From Tomocerus qinae (lineage: Eukaryota > Arthropoda > Collembola > Entomobryomorpha > Tomoceridae): a stretch of 64,000 bases of DNA. The position numbers and the translations under genes were made by a program. This document shows, one piece after another, positions 35,296-47,997 of this stretch. Location: assembly GCA_020055645.1 (NCBI GenBank), contig CM034549.1:30091930-30155929 (forward strand), given 5' to 3'. The notes under the pieces are model-generated. The model made no database searches. It saw only the letters and a program-made list of their open reading frames with translations, and had not been told where the DNA came from. The first letter of the stretch is position 1, and each line of letters begins with the position of its first letter.

Positions 35296-38200
35296 TCACC
35301 TCCACTCAGGAATGGGAAGAGAGTACATTATGTTAACCCAAGGTATTTTTCCTCCAGCATGCCAATCCAATACATGCATTTCAGTGTGTTCAAGCCAAAA
35401 GTTCTTGGAGGTGGGAACTGCATTTTCACTCCATACATTCCGACTATGTGCAATCCACTCAACTTCAAGTAAATTTCCATATTTTCGGGCTAGCTTTTCT
35501 GCCTTTTTGAGTTGCTTTTCAGCATCTTCAGTTCTGCTTCTGAGTCTGTAATAGTATGCTTGAAGATGAAAGAGCCTGGGCCTTAAACACGTTATAGAAA
35601 TTGTCTGTTTGTTCAAAGAGTATAGCAGATCTTTTGTACTTTTTCTAGATTTGGCGAAATGCTGGTAGCGTTTATTTTCAAGATAATGATTTGCTTGGAT
35701 TAAATTACATTCTAGGATTTTCAATTCTCCCGCGACACTGAAAAAGCTCACTGCTTTTGGTTTACTCTGCTCTGCTTTTGACATCCACAACTGGCTGTTG
35801 TCCCATTTGGAGTAGCGAGCAAACCAGAGGGCTAAACTGGTTTCTATATGAAATCGAATATCAAAGTCTTTGAATATGCTCGTTTCAATACTCCAATCAT
35901 TACTCTTGACGAAATTTAAGCATTTGGAGAAAGGTTCCATGGCGTAAGCAGTATCGAGGATCATATCTAGTGACAAGGCGTAGTACATGGCAGACCCGCC
36001 CCAATCTTCTTCTTCCTCAGAGGTGTACCATAATTTTCTGAGGGTATCCGTCAGTTCTGATATCTGAAGATTGAGTAGCAAAGCTTGTGATAAAACTGGA
36101 AGTATTCGCATGGTGAGCAAATTGTCGTGCATCGTTTGGGAGATTTGAAGAGCTAAATAGCCAGCCTCTATACTTGCACTAATAGAACCACGATTGAGTC
36201 TTACAACTAACAATGTGTAAAATAAATTTGCACTTGTCAGCATTCCAACAGCTTCTACTGCGTCAGAAGTTCCAAAAGACGAGCGAATAGCTTCTAAAGC
36301 CAACTTTTCGTATTTCATTGCTTTTTTATGTTTACTAATAGTTGTATAAATGACCATCATATTGCAGTATGCTGGAATTATATCTTCCATCAAATTGCCA
36401 TAACGTTCGGCAATTATGACTTGCCACATTGTCACTAACCGAGCCATTTCCATCTTTTTGTCATTTTTGAATATGATATGAAGATATGACAAAATTCTTA
36501 ACTTCATTGACCAAGCTTCACCATTATCAGACATCAGAGATTCGTCATAGCTTTTCCTGAAATTACAACAATGTTTTGCTATCCACAATTTAGTTCGAGC
36601 CCCAATAAATGACGGTAGGTTATTATTTGGCATTTCAGTATCAGTATTAGGAAGTTTCACTCCAAGTCTAGAGAGGGCTTTTACGAAATAATTCATAGCT
36701 TTTGTGTACACTCCGTTCTCAAAATTGGCTAGACCATTCAAAAAGTCAATTCTTAGGTAGGCTTCATCTTCATCGATGTAAATGTCATCAGGATCATCAG
36801 GATTCGGTCCTACAAAGTCCTTGTTTTTAAGTCCTGTCAAAAGCCCGACTGCATCTTCTAAGAAAACCATAGCTTGATTTCCATTTCCAAGATTTATAAC
36901 AGACTCAGCTGATTCCAGTAAACTTTCCAAACATTTTCCATACTTATCAGCGAATCTATAATGTCTCACCATCTCAATGCATACCTTTGCTTGGACAAAG
37001 GCACACTCACAAGTCCGAAGGTCAACAACATCACTCTTTTTGATATTCTGATCCCCTTGAGCTTGTAAATCCGTTGGGTTCATCGCTTGGTGAATACTTT
37101 TCTCTTTCTCCGTCTCCATTTTACTTTCATCTGGCTTTGGTTCGTCTTCCACACGATGAATTACCTCCTTTTCTATTTCACTTTCTATCTCGTCTTCCAT
37201 TTCCTCTGCTTTTCCAATTTCATTTTTTGAACAGCACAAACACCATCGTTTGGAATTCGACCCATGACTCTTTTTCTTTGTTTCAAATTCAAGCACAGCT
37301 TTGAAAATATCCAGTTCAATCTGTGCCACTTTCGTTCCATTATTCAAAAGGGTTTTCTTTAGTCCTTCGACTTGAGTCACTAAGCTTGCCTTTCTCTTTT
37401 GTCCTCCACTTGCTTCCATCGACGCAACCATCATGTCTGTTTTTGTCCTGCGGATCTCTGCTATGCTTTGTCGGTTTTTGTAATCACGTTGTCTTTTCTG
37501 TTCGTGTTTTCTTTTCGTCGCTGCCATCCTAAAGGCTTGTTCTGTCTCAGCTGCCCCAATTTCACTGGACTGTTTTGAAAATCCAAATAGGAATGAAAAA
37601 TCTTCTCCCCCACAACTGGGACAGAGAATTGTACTCGAATCTAAATATTTAGCAGCTTTCAAATGCAGTTCTTTTCTTTGATCTTCAGTCATCAATTCAT
37701 AAACCACATCAATCATATCATCTTTGACAAATTCCATGAATTTGCAACTGAAATACCGTGGGCGCATAATCGAAACCTGTTGTGATCCTTTCAATGATCG
37801 ATTACTCATACGTCTTAAAACATCGTTCATCTTTTCCTCCTTTGTTAAACGACACAAGCATTCAGGAGGCCCAGTTGTCTGTAACTTAGATTTAGGCGCA
37901 GTAGCACAAGTAAAATGTCGTTGTTCAAGAAGACGTCGAAAACTGTATTCGTATTTACTGGAGTTTTGTTCGAAAACAGGTAAGATCCTAATTAGCATCA
38001 TTCGGCTGAATTTATGCCCTAGAATCGAAGCACTTTTGATGAGGATTTGTTCATTTGAGCTCAGTTCATCATATGAATCCAAAATAATCTCTTTTAACGT
38101 TCCCGATATTGAAACATTAGCTATATTTGTATCAGATTTGACAACAATCATTCGTTGTTGTGGGTTGACTTTTTCTACATTAGTGTTTGCTTGATTTACA

Positions 38201-41200
38201 CCCATAGACATGGCAGAAGATATACTTTTCACTGACTGTCCATAAGTTGATTCATCTTCTTCATGACCGATCCAGCCGATTCTCAATTCGGCCTTCTGGT
38301 TTGCATTGGCAGTTTTTGAGAGATACTTCAAGTCAACCGGCCTCATTTCCGTTCGACCATAATTCCCACCTTTAAATGGAATTATTTTAAGAATACCGTT
38401 TCTCAATAACTCTTTTATAACTTGATCACACCAAGCTGGAATCCCCCGACTTTTCATCGCCAACATTTTCTCCAAATCAATTGGGATAGCTTTAACTTCT
38501 GCCAGTTGGCATACCAGAGGTAAACACCATTTCAAATCTAATCCTTTCATTCTGATGACCTTAATATTTCTGTTGTGGTAAAGTAGTTTTGTAACAGTAT
38601 CTGATAGCTTAGGAGATCCTGTGTTATTTTTCCGCAGTGAACAAATGACCATGATTTTTGGAGTTCGTGATAGATAAACAGCGTATTCCCACGATAACTG
38701 GTCCATCAGATGAGCATCATCGATTATGTACAAAATAAAATCGTCAGGATAATATTTCCTAATTAATTTTATGACATAAATCTGAGTACAGAGCCTCAAA
38801 GCGTTGGGTTCCATAGTTGAGTATTTAGCTGGCACAGGAAACTTTGTTTGAAGAAGGTCATTAAGCATGCTCAATCCAGATACTAAATCCGCTTCGGTGA
38901 CAAATTTACGAAGGCAATCTTCTCTCTCGGGTCCAGTGCGAAATTCTTCCATACGAAAAGTTTGTAGAAGCAAGCTGGTGATACCGAAATGTTGCTGGCC
39001 AGAAAGCATCAAGTTCATTCCAACTGAAAACACACGGATACCCATATCGTTCGCAATTTGCATACAAGCTGATAAAATCCTCGTTTTCCCAATCCCGTTT
39101 TCCCCTTCAAAAGCTATAATCCAAGTTCCCTGCGCAATTACTTCTTTAACAGTGATTCCAACTCCTGAACTTTTGCTAGCTAGTAAATGTGTTTGGAATT
39201 CAGCTTTGCGAGCTTGAATTGCATCTCTAAGATATTTTAATTCGCCGTCTCTACCAATGATAGGATAATCAAACCAAGGGACAGATTGGTCTTCCCCACG
39301 GTCGGAATCCATGTACTCATAAATCTTTCCTACATTTGATATTCCCTTTAGATCTTTGGCTTCCATTAAAATGAAGTTATATGATTGGAGTTTAGAGTGA
39401 TACATCGTGTCTTGATCACAAGTCAATCTATTCGGGTAATTGCACATGAGTCTTGCGGCTTTGTTTACCTTCCGTCCAAGTACTGTGTATTCTTGCCTTT
39501 GAGGATGACCAACAACTCCACAATAGCATGATCCTGTAGTAACCCCAATAGAAACGTCATGAACGTATTTAATATTGTTCAGAATCTTTCTAATTTTGTA
39601 GCTGAATTTCAAGGCGTGGGCACTTTGGTTTTCAGTGATAAATCCCGGGAGTCCAAAAATAACCAAATATGTTAATCCTTTATCAAACATAATGACTTTG
39701 GAGAGACATCCTTGCAATTTCGTTGCGTGAATGTAGATTTTAATGAACGCCTTTTGTACGATCATCCCCATCATTTCTCCAAAATCGTCCTTTTTTTCAA
39801 AGGGAGATACATCCATGTGGATAAAACTGATGCAGACTTGTCGAGATTCATTCAGGTATTCAATCGGAATATCATCATCTAATTTCTTAAGGATCGGAGG
39901 AATAACGAAGGTTCGAAGATGGACTTCCGTTTTCGTTTCTTTTGCCAGCATCACTTCGGGTCGTAGAGAATCGTCGACGGAGGCCGCAGCGAGAGTCTTG
40001 ATTCCTCCCTTGTGTATTCCCATTGGCCTGCCTCGTATATCTTTATTGATAAATGTGATAATCTCCGTCACACGGAAATATCCTGGATCTTTCATGAAAA
40101 ACTTATACTGATTAGGATTGCAGTAATTCCAAGCTGTCTCATTCACAACAATCTCAGTTGGGACACAATGTTTCTCTCCTGCAGATGCAGCTTCTACTCC
40201 AGGTCCGAATACCACCCAATGCTGATAACTTTCATTGCCAATCCCGCACGCATGAACCAAGCCAGCCCCGATTCCTATTTTCACTTTTATCGTAATATTA
40301 ACCTCCGGACACGCTAGAGATCCATGTGCTTCTTGCATAAAAATGGCACAGTCAATTACTCGCTGAATCTCTTGAGGATAGTTGGCCACATTATTTATTC
40401 TCCACACAGCAAGAAATGCATCTCCAGCATATTTAATGATATCACCCCCAGCTCGGAGGATGCATTCAGACAACGGTCCTATGTAACTCCCTAGTGTTTT
40501 CGTTAATTGATCTGTGCCACCTTTACCTTTTAGACTGTAGGCTTCGGTTAATGCTGTAAAACCCGATACATCTGCCATCATCACTACAGCATTATAAGAC
40601 ATTTGATATGGCACTTTAGATCCATCATCCTTCAAGATCAAATCTGGAACAAAGGCAGCTAGCCGTACTAGGCGATGTTGAGTCACTTGGTCTTTTTTCA
40701 AAATGTTGATTTTATTCCGGATGTACTGCTCTATTTCTTTGGCTTGAGGCGAGGCAATATTATCCACACCCAGGGTATTATCAATAACACTTCCTTGCAC
40801 CGCCAAATCGTCTGCTTTATTAGACGCGGAATTCGCGATCGCTTTACTCACTACTTGAAAAGATCTGGGCTTCCATGCCCGACTTACTATCACCTTTGGA
40901 TTCTAAACCGAAAAAAAATTTAAAAATTATATTTCCTACCACGTACATTCTTTGCTTTAATTAATTATTGTCTCATCATTGTCCTAAATAAACAAACATG
41001 ATCCCATGAATACATTATACAGGATGTACATAACATAACTTATTCAACTTTCATTATATTCATAATAGACAATTCTAAAGGAAAACAATCTAAGTGAAAA
41101 GAAGTGAAAGTCTCAAGTGCAGAAAAAGCCTATAAGGGGAAAGCTCAAATGTGGAGTCTATGCGGTGCTTAAGTATGAATGGTGAAATTGTAGTGTTTGC

Positions 41201-41315
41201 TATTCAGTTTATCAAAGGGACAAGTTCGCACCAACCCCCACATTCATCGGCCAACCTCAAAATAAAAATAAGAAACAAAGTTATCATCATATGGGTAACT
41301 TACTTTAGATTCCAT
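35296..41315 (-). CDS. ADCY10: Soluble adenylyl cyclase (adenylate cyclase type 10)
   Basis: Makes cAMP from ATP; in characterised homologues it is stimulated by bicarbonate and calcium. The start exon is only four codons (41,304-41,315, MESK|gtaagt). It splices over a 401-bp intron to one exon of 5.6 kb (35,296-40,902), giving 1,872 residues (human about 1,610). C1 cyclase domain: MADVSGFTALTEAYS with metal Asp115, and GGDIIKYAGDAFLAVW with Lys161 and metal Asp165. C2 domain: CLSKVIMFDKG, VIFGLPG, VSIGVTTGSCYCGVVGH and EYTVLGRKVNKAARLM. A P-loop GENGIGKT follows at residues 604-611, then a long TPR-like helical C-terminal half. A charged low-complexity insert (about residues 1,120-1,290) is unusual. 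The human bicarbonate arginine (R176) appears to align with Ser244. The stop codon overlaps a possible donor (GAG|GTGATA-like), so a further exon is not fully excluded. Confidence 0.95.
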
Positions 41316-42138
41316 TTCTGAATCAGATTGTTCAAATGGTGGCGAAAGATATCATTCCAGAATATATAAAATATTGTAGAATAGAAGGTGTAAATGCTAG
41401 TTACATAATGACCGAGGCCTAATGGCGGATTAAATCGACAATTTAGAATGTATAAACGTAAATCCTCGTAAACCTACAGATTATGTTATGTTGCCTATTA
41501 TTCTAGCTTGTATAGCATTGTAATGAAATATTCTATTTGTACAGCATTGCGAAAGTGCAAGTAAATAAACAAAGACTGAAATATATTCACGAGAAGATTT
41601 TTTGTCTTTCACAACAAGGAATATAGAATATAATATTATAGAAAAGGAATGGCAGATTATTCGATTTATTGGGGGTTCGGAACAAGTGAAAATGTGTGGA
41701 AAATTTACATGACTACAGCCGATCCCTAATTCCCCCCGCTTGGGGATCTCAATTTAAATACACACTCGCCAATGACGTCAATTGGCGAGCTTTCCCACCC
41801 ACTTTTCATTTTTTCATTTTTCCATGGGGATCTGCCACGGGTTGTTTCACAATTACCTCGGTAAAGAACACCAAGAAAATGTTGATACGTTGTCATGGAC
41901 ATGTTCCCATTGAAATCCGCACATACAAAAAATCTGAAAAAGAATGGATTGTTTCTACGTTTATTGAATAGGGCTGCAGCGCTATGGTTTTATAAACCGG
42001 TTCTTCGGTGTTCAATTAGCTTGCAAGCACCTTTACTTTACTTTTCAGTCCGATTTGATTGACCTGCTGCTGTATGGAACTATTATCGCTGTTTCAACCT
42101 AAGTTTTAGTTCTGCTCTGAATATCTCCAGTGTAAAGG
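41316..42138. promoter_or_regulatory. Shared intergenic region of divergent cyclase and receptor genes
   Basis: 823 bp separate the two start codons, which face away from each other. The region must hold both promoters. A CRE flanked by inverted CCAAT motifs lies at 41,765-41,789. A frame at 41,696-41,971 is not convincing as a gene. Confidence 0.6.
41765..41789. promoter_or_regulatory. CRE within inverted CCAAT palindrome
   Basis: The arms CTCGCCAA (41,765-41,772) and TTGGCGAG (41,782-41,789) are exact reverse complements. They flank TGACGTCA (41,773-41,780), the full consensus cAMP response element. Each side therefore carries a CCAAT motif, one per strand. It lies about 460 bp from the cyclase ATG and 350 bp from the receptor ATG. 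Binding by CREB/ATF and NF-Y is inference. Confidence 0.6.
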
Positions 42139-44787
42139 ATGGAACAAGCTAAACAATTGACAGAAGAAAATGACAGCCTCTCATTATCAGGTATATCGTT
42201 TATTTCTATAAGTTCACCTTTTACTCTCGATAAATTAATTAAGGTGATAAACGTATCTTCGTAGAAATTAGTGGATTGAATTTTGTTCCTAGACGAAGAT
42301 GAAGACTGGATAGAAGACAAAAGAGGAGATGTTCAAGATTCGTTCATGGCATACGGATTGCAGGCGCATACCAAAACTGTCACAGATTTAGGCATTAATA
42401 TTAAAGAAGAACTCAATTCTGGGGTGTTTGCTAAAGCCGTCTACAATGCTTTTATGCCATACCAGAGGTTTATGCAAATCCTCCTTCGCTACCCCTGTGG
42501 CTCCAGTGTAAACAATGGCGTCCTCGAATTTTCTTTTCAAAAGGAAAAGCCCTACGCGATCGGATTCTGCATTACGTCTACCATTGTTTTAATTATCTCC
42601 TTCCTGGTGATGGTGAATGGAGTGGGAATTCTTCTTGGCCATCCAGTGATAACAGCTACGGTGAACGAGAGAGATCCGAGTACTTTACGTCTGGAAGAGC
42701 ATTTCCTATTCCGCCGAAATGCGGTTCCGGTCATCATCATTATCACTTCTCTGGTGCATGCCGTGATAGCTAATTTTAGCTTCTTCTTTAAAAGACACTT
42801 TGCCTGCAACTATCTATCTTTTTGGACACAGTAAGTATTCTACCTTTCAATATTCCATACCCTGACACTCGTACAACAAACTTTTTAGTCTTACTTACAC
42901 CAAATTATTCGGATGGAAACTAATAAATATAGGCTATCTGACTGTACTGTCAGCTGACTGAGCTTTAATTGGTAGTGTGATCTGATTTATTTGTTATTCC
43001 TAGTAGGACTGAAATTACAAACTTCTTTGAAACTGTTTTTGACAATTAACAATCGTATTGTACTTTATCATTCCGTAAAATTTTGACAGAGCTGCCGAAA
43101 TTATGAGAATTGACGTAGCATCGGGGTTGCATAGTTTCATGTGGTGGACAATGGTGGGCTATGGATCTTTTTTGGCGATATTTACCATACTATGTGCAAG
43201 TTAGTAATAAACATTTTGCATGCATACATAATTTATGCCCAAATTACTATAATTTTACTTATAATGTATTTTTGAATTTTGAAGTTCAGTTCGCCCCAGT
43301 ATCGACAGGAGGTCCAGCAGTTCTTACCATGCTAACTTTTCGTGTTTTTGTGCCCCATATTCATGCAGTGGATAATTTCTTCATAATCCGAGGAATATTT
43401 GCATTTGTATTTCTCTACATTATGATCTCCGCAAAATCGTACGTATTTCTCTTTCTCTATTACACCAAGTTGTTAAAAAATGGATTTGTCACTTGGAATC
43501 ATCGCCTTGATGTAGTTCTTCACGGAGGTATAGTAATATTGCTATTTTCGGTATTTTATTAGTTGAGAATACGGAGAAAAATGACACATATTGACCTAGT
43601 TCCATAAACTCGCAAAAAATTTTAATATGAAATAAAAAAATAAATGTAGAAACAACATTAAATATTTTATCATATTTTGTGTACAGGAGGAGAACCATTG
43701 CCCAGAAGTAAAAAAGTTGCAAACCGAATTGGATTTGATCATTTATTTAAAGATTATGTCTGCTTACTGGATTTATTAGCAGGGGTTGACACTTTGTTTG
43801 CCAATATCATTGAGTCGTACTTTGCAACACAAGTAAGAGAAAGCAACAACATATTATTCGTAATAAAACCCACTTTGGATACTACTGATGGTTAACTTTA
43901 ATTAAAAACTTTAACAGATGTTCAGTGTTTTGTTTGAAGTATTTTACTGCATTCGAAGTATAACGGCTAAAAATGAGTTTACCAGTGTAAGGTCACTGGA
44001 CTCGATAATAATGATTTTGTATGTAGTTAACTCTCTATGGATCTTCTTTTTGGTCGCTAATGCTGCCGCTGAAGTTGGGGAAGAGGTTATTTACTCCCTA
44101 AAATTAATGAAATTTTACTTTTGATGTAAATGCTATCCTCAATTATTCGAATTTCATTTATTCTTTTGTTAATAGGCAATGGACGGGCTAGAAATATTGC
44201 GTCGCAAAGGAATGATGGGTCAGAAAACAGACGAAGAACTCTACTTTGTATGTTCTGATAAAAATATTTGATTACTGTGCATGTAAAATTTAGATATAAA
44301 TTAGGTACGATTAGGAAAATTTGATATTTGTACCGAAATGCTGATCAACCAATAATTTTAATTTACCGCTGTTTCTCTTTAGATGCTAAGTATGTATACC
44401 AGTTATAGCGGTCATTATGAGGCAACTATCGTAGGTGGTAATTATTTCATGTTGGACAAAGGATTCATAGTTGGAGTAAGAGAAAATACTCGACTTTTTA
44501 AAAACTAAATAACTTACAAAATCTCATTGTTTCTGTACGTAAACAGTATATTGCACAATTTTGTTGTTTCCCGTGCTATTTAGATAGTGGGGACGGTATT
44601 ATCCTACTTTGTTATCCTGATGCAATTCAATCCATCTTTGACCTTAACATCACCGAAGGATTTGGGGCTAAGAATAGATTCTAGGATTCTTCTCAGTACT
44701 GCAGAAGGAACTAGACTTTTTGGAAGATCTCCTGAGAATATAACATTAGCAATAATAAAGACGATTCCAAAAGAAATTATTTCTTAA
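42139..44787 (+). CDS. Gustatory receptor superfamily protein
   Basis: A seven-transmembrane chemoreceptor, probably a ligand-gated cation channel in sensory neurons. Nine exons: 42,139-42,190; 42,293-42,830; 43,090-43,199; 43,285-43,527; 43,687-43,832; 43,918-44,085; 44,176-44,247; 44,383-44,475; 44,584-44,787. Phases agree and give 541 residues, longer than the usual 350-450, mainly through an acidic N-terminal region (DEDEDWIEDKRGD). The diagnostic TM7 motif reads SYFVILMQFNP, matching the family TYhhhhhQF signature with Ser for Thr. Hydrophobic segments include IGFCITSTIVLIISFLVMV, VPVIIIITSLVHAVIANFSF, FMWWTMVGYGSFLAIFTILC and IIMILYVVNSLWIFFLVANA. Several late introns are in phase 0, as is common in this family. 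The C terminus after the QF motif is unusually long, about 53 residues. The ligand is unknown. Confidence 0.88.
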
Positions 44788-45584
44788 TTCTTTGGACCAT
44801 AATATTGAGATTGAGAAAATTGAGTCATTTTGCTTTGTTACTGTTCGTTAAATCTAGAAATCTCTGAAAATGCTCCGACTCTGCCTACTATTCACGTCAT
44901 ACTTTCAAGCAGCTCATATTTAGCTATTTATCTATGCAGTTTATAGTTTATGCTCTTCAATAAAATAGTTGTTTTGTACATAGCAATTTACTTTAAACTT
45001 TTAGAAATTGTTTATCTCTGTAGGGTAATTATGTTTGTGTTGAATGTACCTGAATTTGTAGAAATAATATTGATTGTCCTTATCCCAACCAAAATCTAAA
45101 AGTCAGCTTTCATCATATTTAGCGAATAGGAATTATTATTAAATTAGGTACTTTCTCCAATAAATGTATTCTAATCCATATGGGTATCCACATCCAGGAT
45201 TACAAATACTACTGGAAGTTACTAGAAAATGCTCTGGACTGTATTCCATTAAGATAGCCATTGGTTTTCCTAAATATATCATGCTAACTTGATTGCTTTA
45301 ATAAGTTTTAATGATTACCTTGAATAAATCCTAAATCATTGCTGGGCATAATTTATTTAGGGCAAAGTAAGACCATTTAATAAATAAGGAATTGTGTTTG
45401 TTTGGTATTGTAAATAATATAATTTATTTACAAAGTACTGGACTCACAAAAGCTATTGATTTATAAGTCATATCATTTATGATATATATTAATTAATGCA
45501 AAATAAATCAGATAAATTAGGCCAATTCTTTTTAAAATGAACAGTTAATGAAAAATGATTTCCATAATAAATAATATCCTATTT
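44788..45584. other. 3' flanks of receptor and small secreted gene
   Basis: Convergent 3' flanks, AT-rich, with AATAAA-type sequences such as near 44,960. No further coding sequence is recognised. Confidence 0.5.
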
Positions 45585-45842
45585 TCAATAAAGTGCAGCA
45601 AGTAAGGGTACTAGAATTACAGTAAAGAAGAACGCTGCAATGGATGATGCACCTGCTGGGGTAGTTGTTTGAGCCGGGCTGGTCGGGGTAACCGAAGGTG
45701 GTGTATTACTACTTGATTCACCTGTGTAAAGGCTTGGGTCATCTACATCTTCTGCATCCTCAGCAGAGTTCTCCTGAGCATGTATATTGGAAACGCAGAG
45801 AAGGGCAATCATACAAATGGTAATGATCCAAGATGTCTTCAT
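45585..45842 (-). CDS. Small secreted, Thr/Pro-rich, GPI-like peptide
   Basis: An 85-residue frame with a clear signal peptide, MKTSWIITICMIALLCVSNI then HAQ. An acidic stretch (SAEDAEDVDDP) is followed by a Ser/Thr/Pro region (TPPSVTPTSPAQTTTPAGAS). The hydrophobic tail FFFTVILVPLLAALY ends the protein without charged residues after it, the pattern of a GPI-anchor signal. It has no cysteine in the mature part. A TTTTGTAG acceptor just upstream of the ATG and a GTAAGT donor near 46,010 suggest a non-coding first exon. The family is not recognised; small surface mucin-like peptides of this design are common in arthropods. Confidence 0.7.
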   Translation of the reverse strand: MKTSWIITICMIALLCVSNIHAQENSAEDAEDVDDPSLYTGESSSNTPPSVTPTSPAQTTTPAGASSIAAFFFTVILVPLLAALY

Positions 45843-46011
45843 TGTGAACTACAAAATAAAGTATCCATTATATTCAAGAGCTCAAGGTTATTCAGTAGAA
45901 AAATCTGCTATATCCAAGATTCGTAAATATTAAGTAGCAGAATCCTAAATTAGATTTTCAGAAACTCACTAAAACGTGTTTTGTGTTCAAAATGTTACTT
46001 ACTATTTATTT

Positions 46012-47997
46012 GGAGTATCAGAGGTACTTCAGCAAATCAACAGGATGCAACAATTCTAAGCAATGAGCCAAAAATTTTTTCCGTAACAAGACTACTCGTT
46101 GTCTAACAGGTTACTGATTCCAGCGATTTCTAATTCAGTTCCTCTCTCGTCCTTCTCCCGGCTTAATGACAATTTTCATTTCAATCTGGGGATTTTATTG
46201 ATCTAGTTTAGCTTATCAACAAATATTATTCCGTTATCAATGTCAACGATGAGAAATGTAATTTAATGGATGACAATAATGTTGACGCTGACTCCGTTCA
46301 TGTGTTCAGTGCACATAAGTTTACGTAAGCATTTGTACTATTGCTTTTACTTGAATACATGTACTTGGTACTTTCCATTTTGCAAATAATTTTTTCCTAT
46401 GTCTTTCTAAGCAAGATAACATTATCATTCTAATTTTTAGCCCGATTAACAGAATAGCGATGACGGGGGTATTATAGCTTTGTACTGCGTAATTGAACGT
46501 TTATAGCTTCAACAGTAATCTAGCTATTCCGCTATCGCATAAAATTAACTGGTCGCAAATGATAAACTACCCGATAAGTAAGGAAAAGTCACATCTAATA
46601 TTTAAATGATGCAATGCTGTATGCCTATCTCTATTTGATTGACATTTCTCCCATCGCTCAATGACGGCATATTATTTCCATTAGTTAATACAACATGTCC
46701 TCGTAAGTGCAACAAGTGCAGACATTAAAACTGTATTTAAAATTAATGTTAAATACATAAAGCTACTTTTACTACATACACAGATGTCACAAAGCAAATT
46801 ATGGTCATCACAATCATCAGTAATCATCACGTAGATTTTAATATGGTTTATGCTCAAAGCAAATAAAGCAACATTAACTTGAGAAATATTTTATGCTTTC
46901 ACGTTAGTATAATATTCCCTGATGTCAATTACCAGTTAATAGTGGCTTTTGCCAGTTCCGACACAATTACCTTATAAATAAGTAACATGATACACAAAAA
47001 ATGAAGTATTACAATTTGAATTTTGCATATTTATCTGTTTACAACGACCACCTGAAAGGAAAAAATATAAAATACATGCATGCGATATTCATGGACAGAA
47101 AGCTTTATTTGTGAATCAGAGAATTCTGAAACTAATCTGTATAAACACCACAAACAATGCACCTAATCACTACACATTGACAGGACACGAATGTATTTAC
47201 AAAACCTATCAGCAAACAGAAGCTGATCCAAAAAGTAGACATACACCAAGTGATCTAATGCCTTGGACATACACAGATATTTATTTGTAGTTTACTTTCT
47301 GATAAATGTTTAATTGAATGTAAAATAAATGTATGCATATTAATTACTTTAGTTTGCACCATTCACACGTGCATCAGATATAAAATTACAGTAAAATGAG
47401 CAAACATTGGTCATGACGAAGAAATAGCCATTGATTATCATTAATAATCTGAGTAATCTCTAAATAAACAACTTTGATAAACAAAACTATAAGCACCTTG
47501 TTATCACTAATCAAATCATGAATCATTATTGTTGTATCTGTAAAACATCAGAACATCACACGCACTCGTAGATGCTTAAAACTTTTTCGTGACTCATATT
47601 CATTACTTTGTTTGTGATTGTGACTCAACTAGAGTAAAAAACGTTTTCCTCTCAAGTAACTAATTTTTAGTGTTGTAAAAATATAATTTAGTATAATAAT
47701 AATATTATTATATTCATTTTTGGGGTATTGTGATATAGAATAGAGAATTAGAAACTTGTCTTTAAGTTTACTCAGTCTACCTACCTTCTAATCTGATCTG
47801 ATGAACAACTACTGGAGACTTGATCATCTAAGCTTATAGTTAGTTTCAGAGAGACATTTTAGAAACCAATCCAATCTTATCTCTATGGGTAGTTTAGAAA
47901 AGGTTACAGATTTATGTAGAAATGCATCTGCTAAATTACAAATTCAAATTACAAATCAGCTGGATGCTTAATAAACCATGTACAAATGGGTGTAAAA
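46012..47997. other. Intergenic, no gene seen
   Basis: About 2 kb of AT-rich DNA with no long open frame and no repeat that I could define. Confidence 0.5.

Noticed and set aside
37724-38194. Long plus-strand frames opposite the cyclase
   Set aside because: They are antisense shadows of a 5.6-kb coding exon; the minus-strand protein is unambiguous.
41696-41971. 91-codon plus-strand frame upstream of the receptor
   Set aside because: It lacks a proper ATG start, overlaps the presumed promoter palindrome and has no domain. It is probably part of the promoter or 5' UTR.
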